A stretch of DNA of 6,720 nt. Source: Deltaproteobacteria bacterium CG07_land_8_20_14_0_80_60_11. GTDB taxonomy: Bacteria; Desulfobacterota; Desulfobaccia; Desulfobaccales; 0-14-0-80-60-11. Positions 4,649 through 6,720 of this stretch are shown one piece after another. A program made the translations under genes and the position numbers. The DNA lies in assembly GCA_002779455.1 (NCBI GenBank), contig PEWM01000088.1, positions 1 to 6,720 on the forward strand, given 5' to 3'. The first letter of the stretch is position 1, and each line of letters opens with the position of its first letter. Below the pieces are notes generated by a model. It was not told the DNA's origin. It worked only from the letters and a program-made list of their open reading frames with translations, and made no database searches.

Positions 4649-6720
4649 ATGAACCAACCGCAAGCCGTCAAAGCAAGCACGCCTGCGCCCCTCTTAGGGG
4701 TCTTCCTCTGTGAGTGCGGCTCCCGCATTGTCCCGAAGGTTGACCAGGCCGTCCTGGCCCAGCTGCTGGATGAGTCGCCCGGCGTCGGGCATGTGGAAAT
4801 CCTGCCGTTTTCGTGTCTCCGCCCCGGCTTGGAACGGATTAAGGAGGTGGTGGCCGCCAAAGGGCTCAACCGGCTCATCGTGGCCGGCTGCGAAAGCCGC
4901 ATTCTCCACAAAAAATTCGAGCAAGCCCTGGCAGCCCTGGGGCTGGCGGAAACCCAGATCGACATGGTCAACCTCCGGGACCACGTGGCCCAGGTCCATA
5001 GCGCGGCGCCCGCCGAACTGGCCCAAAAGGGGGCCAAGCTCATCCGGGCCTCCCAGGCCTGGCTCGAAACCCTCAAGCCGGCGCCCCGAATCCGGATTGA
5101 CTATCAGGGGCCGGTCATGGTCTTGGGCGGGGGCGTCGCCGCCTACGGCGCGGCCCAGGAACTGGCGGGACAGGGAGTGGAAACCCTCCTCCCCCTCAGC
5201 TACGACCCGGCGGAGGAAATGCAGCGCGCCCGGCAACTCTACCTGAGCGACTACCACTCCTATGACCGCCTGGACCGCCTCATCGGCGAAGTGGAGGCCA
5301 GCCCCCGGGTCAACCAGACCCGGGTGGGCGCCCTCACGCAGGTCTCCGGCCGGTTCGGCGACTACACCGTGACCTTCGCCTCTCCGGGCGGGCAGGAACG
5401 CGTCGATTTCCAAGCCGGGGCCATCATCGCCGCCCTGGATTGGGAAATCGCCCATCAACTCCCGGAACTGGGCCATGATGGGAATCGCGTTATTTGTCAG
5501 ATCGAGATCAACGAGTTCATCCGGCAGGGTGGTCCCTTGAAGGGCCGGGTGATTTTTTGGATCGACGATCTGGAGGCCGGCCAGCCGTTTGCGGCGCCGC
5601 TTTCCATGAAAAGCGCCTGGACTATGGCCACGCAGTTGCGGGAACACTTCCCCGAGACCCAGGTGACGATCTTCTATGACAGCGCCATGCCCACTCCCTT
5701 GGAGACCTTCGATCGGGCCCGGGCCCGGGAACTGGGCCTTGCCTTGATCCCCTACGATGGCCGTGTGCGTCCCATGGTCAAAAATGACTATATCTCCTAC
5801 AACCGGGCCACCGACCGGACCGAGCAGGATCTGGCCTGGGATCTCCTGGTGCTCTCCCCCCGGCGCACTCCCGGGGCCGAGGCCCTGAGGACCGCCAAAA
5901 TCCTGGGGTTGGAAGTCAAGGAAGAAGCCTTCCTGGACCGGTCGCCCCAGATGGTTCGCCCGGACCAGGTGGTCCTGGGGGAGAAACTGATGGTCGGGTC
6001 CGCCTGCCAGCCCTGCGACCTGCGCGGCGCCTTGAGCCAGGGGCGCCGGGTGGCGAAGCAAACCGCGGCCCTGGTCAAGAAGGCCCTGGCCGGGGAACTG
6101 TATGCCCCCCAGGTTATTTCCACCGTGGACCAGAGTAAGTGCACGGTGTGCACCCTCTGCCGGGAGGTCTGCGACTGCCTGGCCATCCAGCCGGTGAGCG
6201 GCCCCGTGGAAGGTCTGGGCCACAATGTCCCCCGGATGGTGGACCCCATGCTCTGCACGGGTGAAGGCACCTGCGCCGCCTCCTGCCCGGAAATGGCCCT
6301 CACCCTCGCCAATTGCACCATGGCCCAGCACGAGGCCCGGGTGGCGGCCCTGGCCCGCAGCCTGGCCATTGATGAGGTTATGGGGTTTGGCTGCCAGTGG
6401 AGCGGCGCCGCCGCCGCCGACCAGGCGGGGCTGCGGGGATTGAGCTACAACCGGCGGTTTTACCTCCTGCCGGTGCGCTGCCTGGGACAAATCGACCCGG
6501 TGGTCATGGGGCGCGCCTTTCTGGAAGGGGCCAACGGGCTGTTGCTCATCGGCTGCAATCCCGAAGAATGTCACCACAGCTATGGCATTGACCACACCTG
6601 GAGCCGGGTGTGGGTCCTGAAAAAGCTGCTGTCCCTCTGCGGCTTGGAAAGGGAGCGCATCGCCCTGGCCCACAGCGACATTACCCGGCCGGACCAGTTC
6701 GTGACCACGGTGGAAAGCTT
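4649..6720 (+). CDS. HdrA-like/MvhD fusion protein, FAD site eroded (partial, runs off right edge)
   Basis: Open for 690 codons with no stop in the window; ATG 4649 has GGGAGGG 4 bases upstream. Residues about 15-140 match the HdrA N-terminal domain: CECG (C21, C23), C56 and C81 are all kept. A Rossmann-like segment at 156-182 begins LGGGVAAYGAAQELA, but the third Gly is Ala, no acidic residue ends the second strand, the usual GG after it is absent, and the ATG motif reads ALD (261-264). The internal HdrA cysteine motifs (a CxxC before a Pro, and CVGSR...CSRxCC) are missing. GSACQPCDLRGAL (450-462) matches the HdrA tail. A ferredoxin at 498-546 has C498/C501/C504/C508, then C536, E539 in place of Cys, C542 and C546. 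From about 576 an MvhD/FlpD domain begins, with C582, S585 (usually Cys), C611, C636 and C641. HdrA proteins normally bifurcate electrons at FAD; this one may only conduct them. MvhD domains link HdrA to hydrogenase or formate dehydrogenase, expected downstream. Confidence 0.88.
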   Translation, partial: MNQPQAVKASTPAPLLGVFLCECGSRIVPKVDQAVLAQLLDESPGVGHVEILPFSCLRPGLERIKEVVAAKGLNRLIVAGCESRILHKKFEQALAALGLAETQIDMVNLRDHVAQVHSAAPAELAQKGAKLIRASQAWLETLKPAPRIRIDYQGPVMVLGGGVAAYGAAQELAGQGVETLLPLSYDPAEEMQRARQLYLSDYHSYDRLDRLIGEVEASPRVNQTRVGALTQVSGRFGDYTVTFASPGGQERVDFQAGAIIAALDWEIAHQLPELGHDGNRVICQIEINEFIRQGGPLKGRVIFWIDDLEAGQPFAAPLSMKSAWTMATQLREHFPETQVTIFYDSAMPTPLETFDRARARELGLALIPYDGRVRPMVKNDYISYNRATDRTEQDLAWDLLVLSPRRTPGAEALRTAKILGLEVKEEAFLDRSPQMVRPDQVVLGEKLMVGSACQPCDLRGALSQGRRVAKQTAALVKKALAGELYAPQVISTVDQSKCTVCTLCREVCDCLAIQPVSGPVEGLGHNVPRMVDPMLCTGEGTCAASCPEMALTLANCTMAQHEARVAALARSLAIDEVMGFGCQWSGAAAADQAGLRGLSYNRRFYLLPVRCLGQIDPVVMGRAFLEGANGLLLIGCNPEECHHSYGIDHTWSRVWVLKKLLSLCGLERERIALAHSDITRPDQFVTTVES

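Noticed and set aside
4694..6673. 659-codon open frame on the minus strand
   Set aside because: It lies exactly opposite the HdrA-MvhD reading frame. The product is dominated by Gly, Ala, Pro, His and Gln with no motif, as expected for the antisense of a GC-rich gene. The + strand protein has clear domains.

Overview
The window looks like chromosomal DNA from an anaerobic bacterium of the former Deltaproteobacteria (Desulfobacterota; Desulfobacca/Syntrophobacter-like sulfate reducers or syntrophs). This rests on the high-GC coding style and on a soluble Fe-S/flavin operon that joins NADH-dehydrogenase-type and heterodisulfide-reductase-type parts. The lineage is inference. No rRNA, tRNA, transposase or CRISPR array is visible. 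All convincing genes are on the + strand.

Left part (1-1223): a possible gene tail at the left edge, then an AT-rich stretch, a strong intrinsic-terminator-like hairpin with a T-tract (242-284), a possible 35-codon small ORF (299-406), and a uridine-phosphorylase-family gene (411-1223) that keeps the pyrimidine-recognition motif FYxGQxR.

Intergenic region (1224-1584): three different GC-rich palindromes lie side by side right after the phosphorylase gene. They are followed by a sharply AT-rich control region with two abutting palindromes, repeated GTTTCA boxes and a near-perfect sigma-54 (-24/-12) promoter at 1523-1538. The predicted transcript starts about 36 nt before the next ATG.

Operon (1585 to past the right edge): four tightly spaced genes, each with a good Shine-Dalgarno. 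They are a NuoE-like [2Fe-2S] protein; a HydB/HndC-type NuoF-like NADH/FMN subunit with an N-terminal thioredoxin-like [2Fe-2S] domain and a C-terminal two-cluster ferredoxin; a HoxU/NuoG-N-like Fe-S protein that lacks the His-Cys cluster site; and a large HdrA-MvhD fusion still open at the end of the window (690 codons seen). Together they look like the NADH-handling arm and the Fe-S wiring of a soluble, possibly electron-bifurcating or confurcating oxidoreductase. Its catalytic partner (for example a NiFe hydrogenase, formate dehydrogenase or HdrBC) would lie downstream and is not visible.

The most unusual point is the HdrA part. It keeps the N-terminal Cys set and the overall fold pattern, but the FAD-site signatures and the internal cysteine motifs look eroded, one ferredoxin cysteine is Glu, and one MvhD cysteine is Ser. 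It may be a flavin-less 'pseudo-HdrA' conduit, with flavin chemistry moved to the FMN of the NuoF-like subunit.
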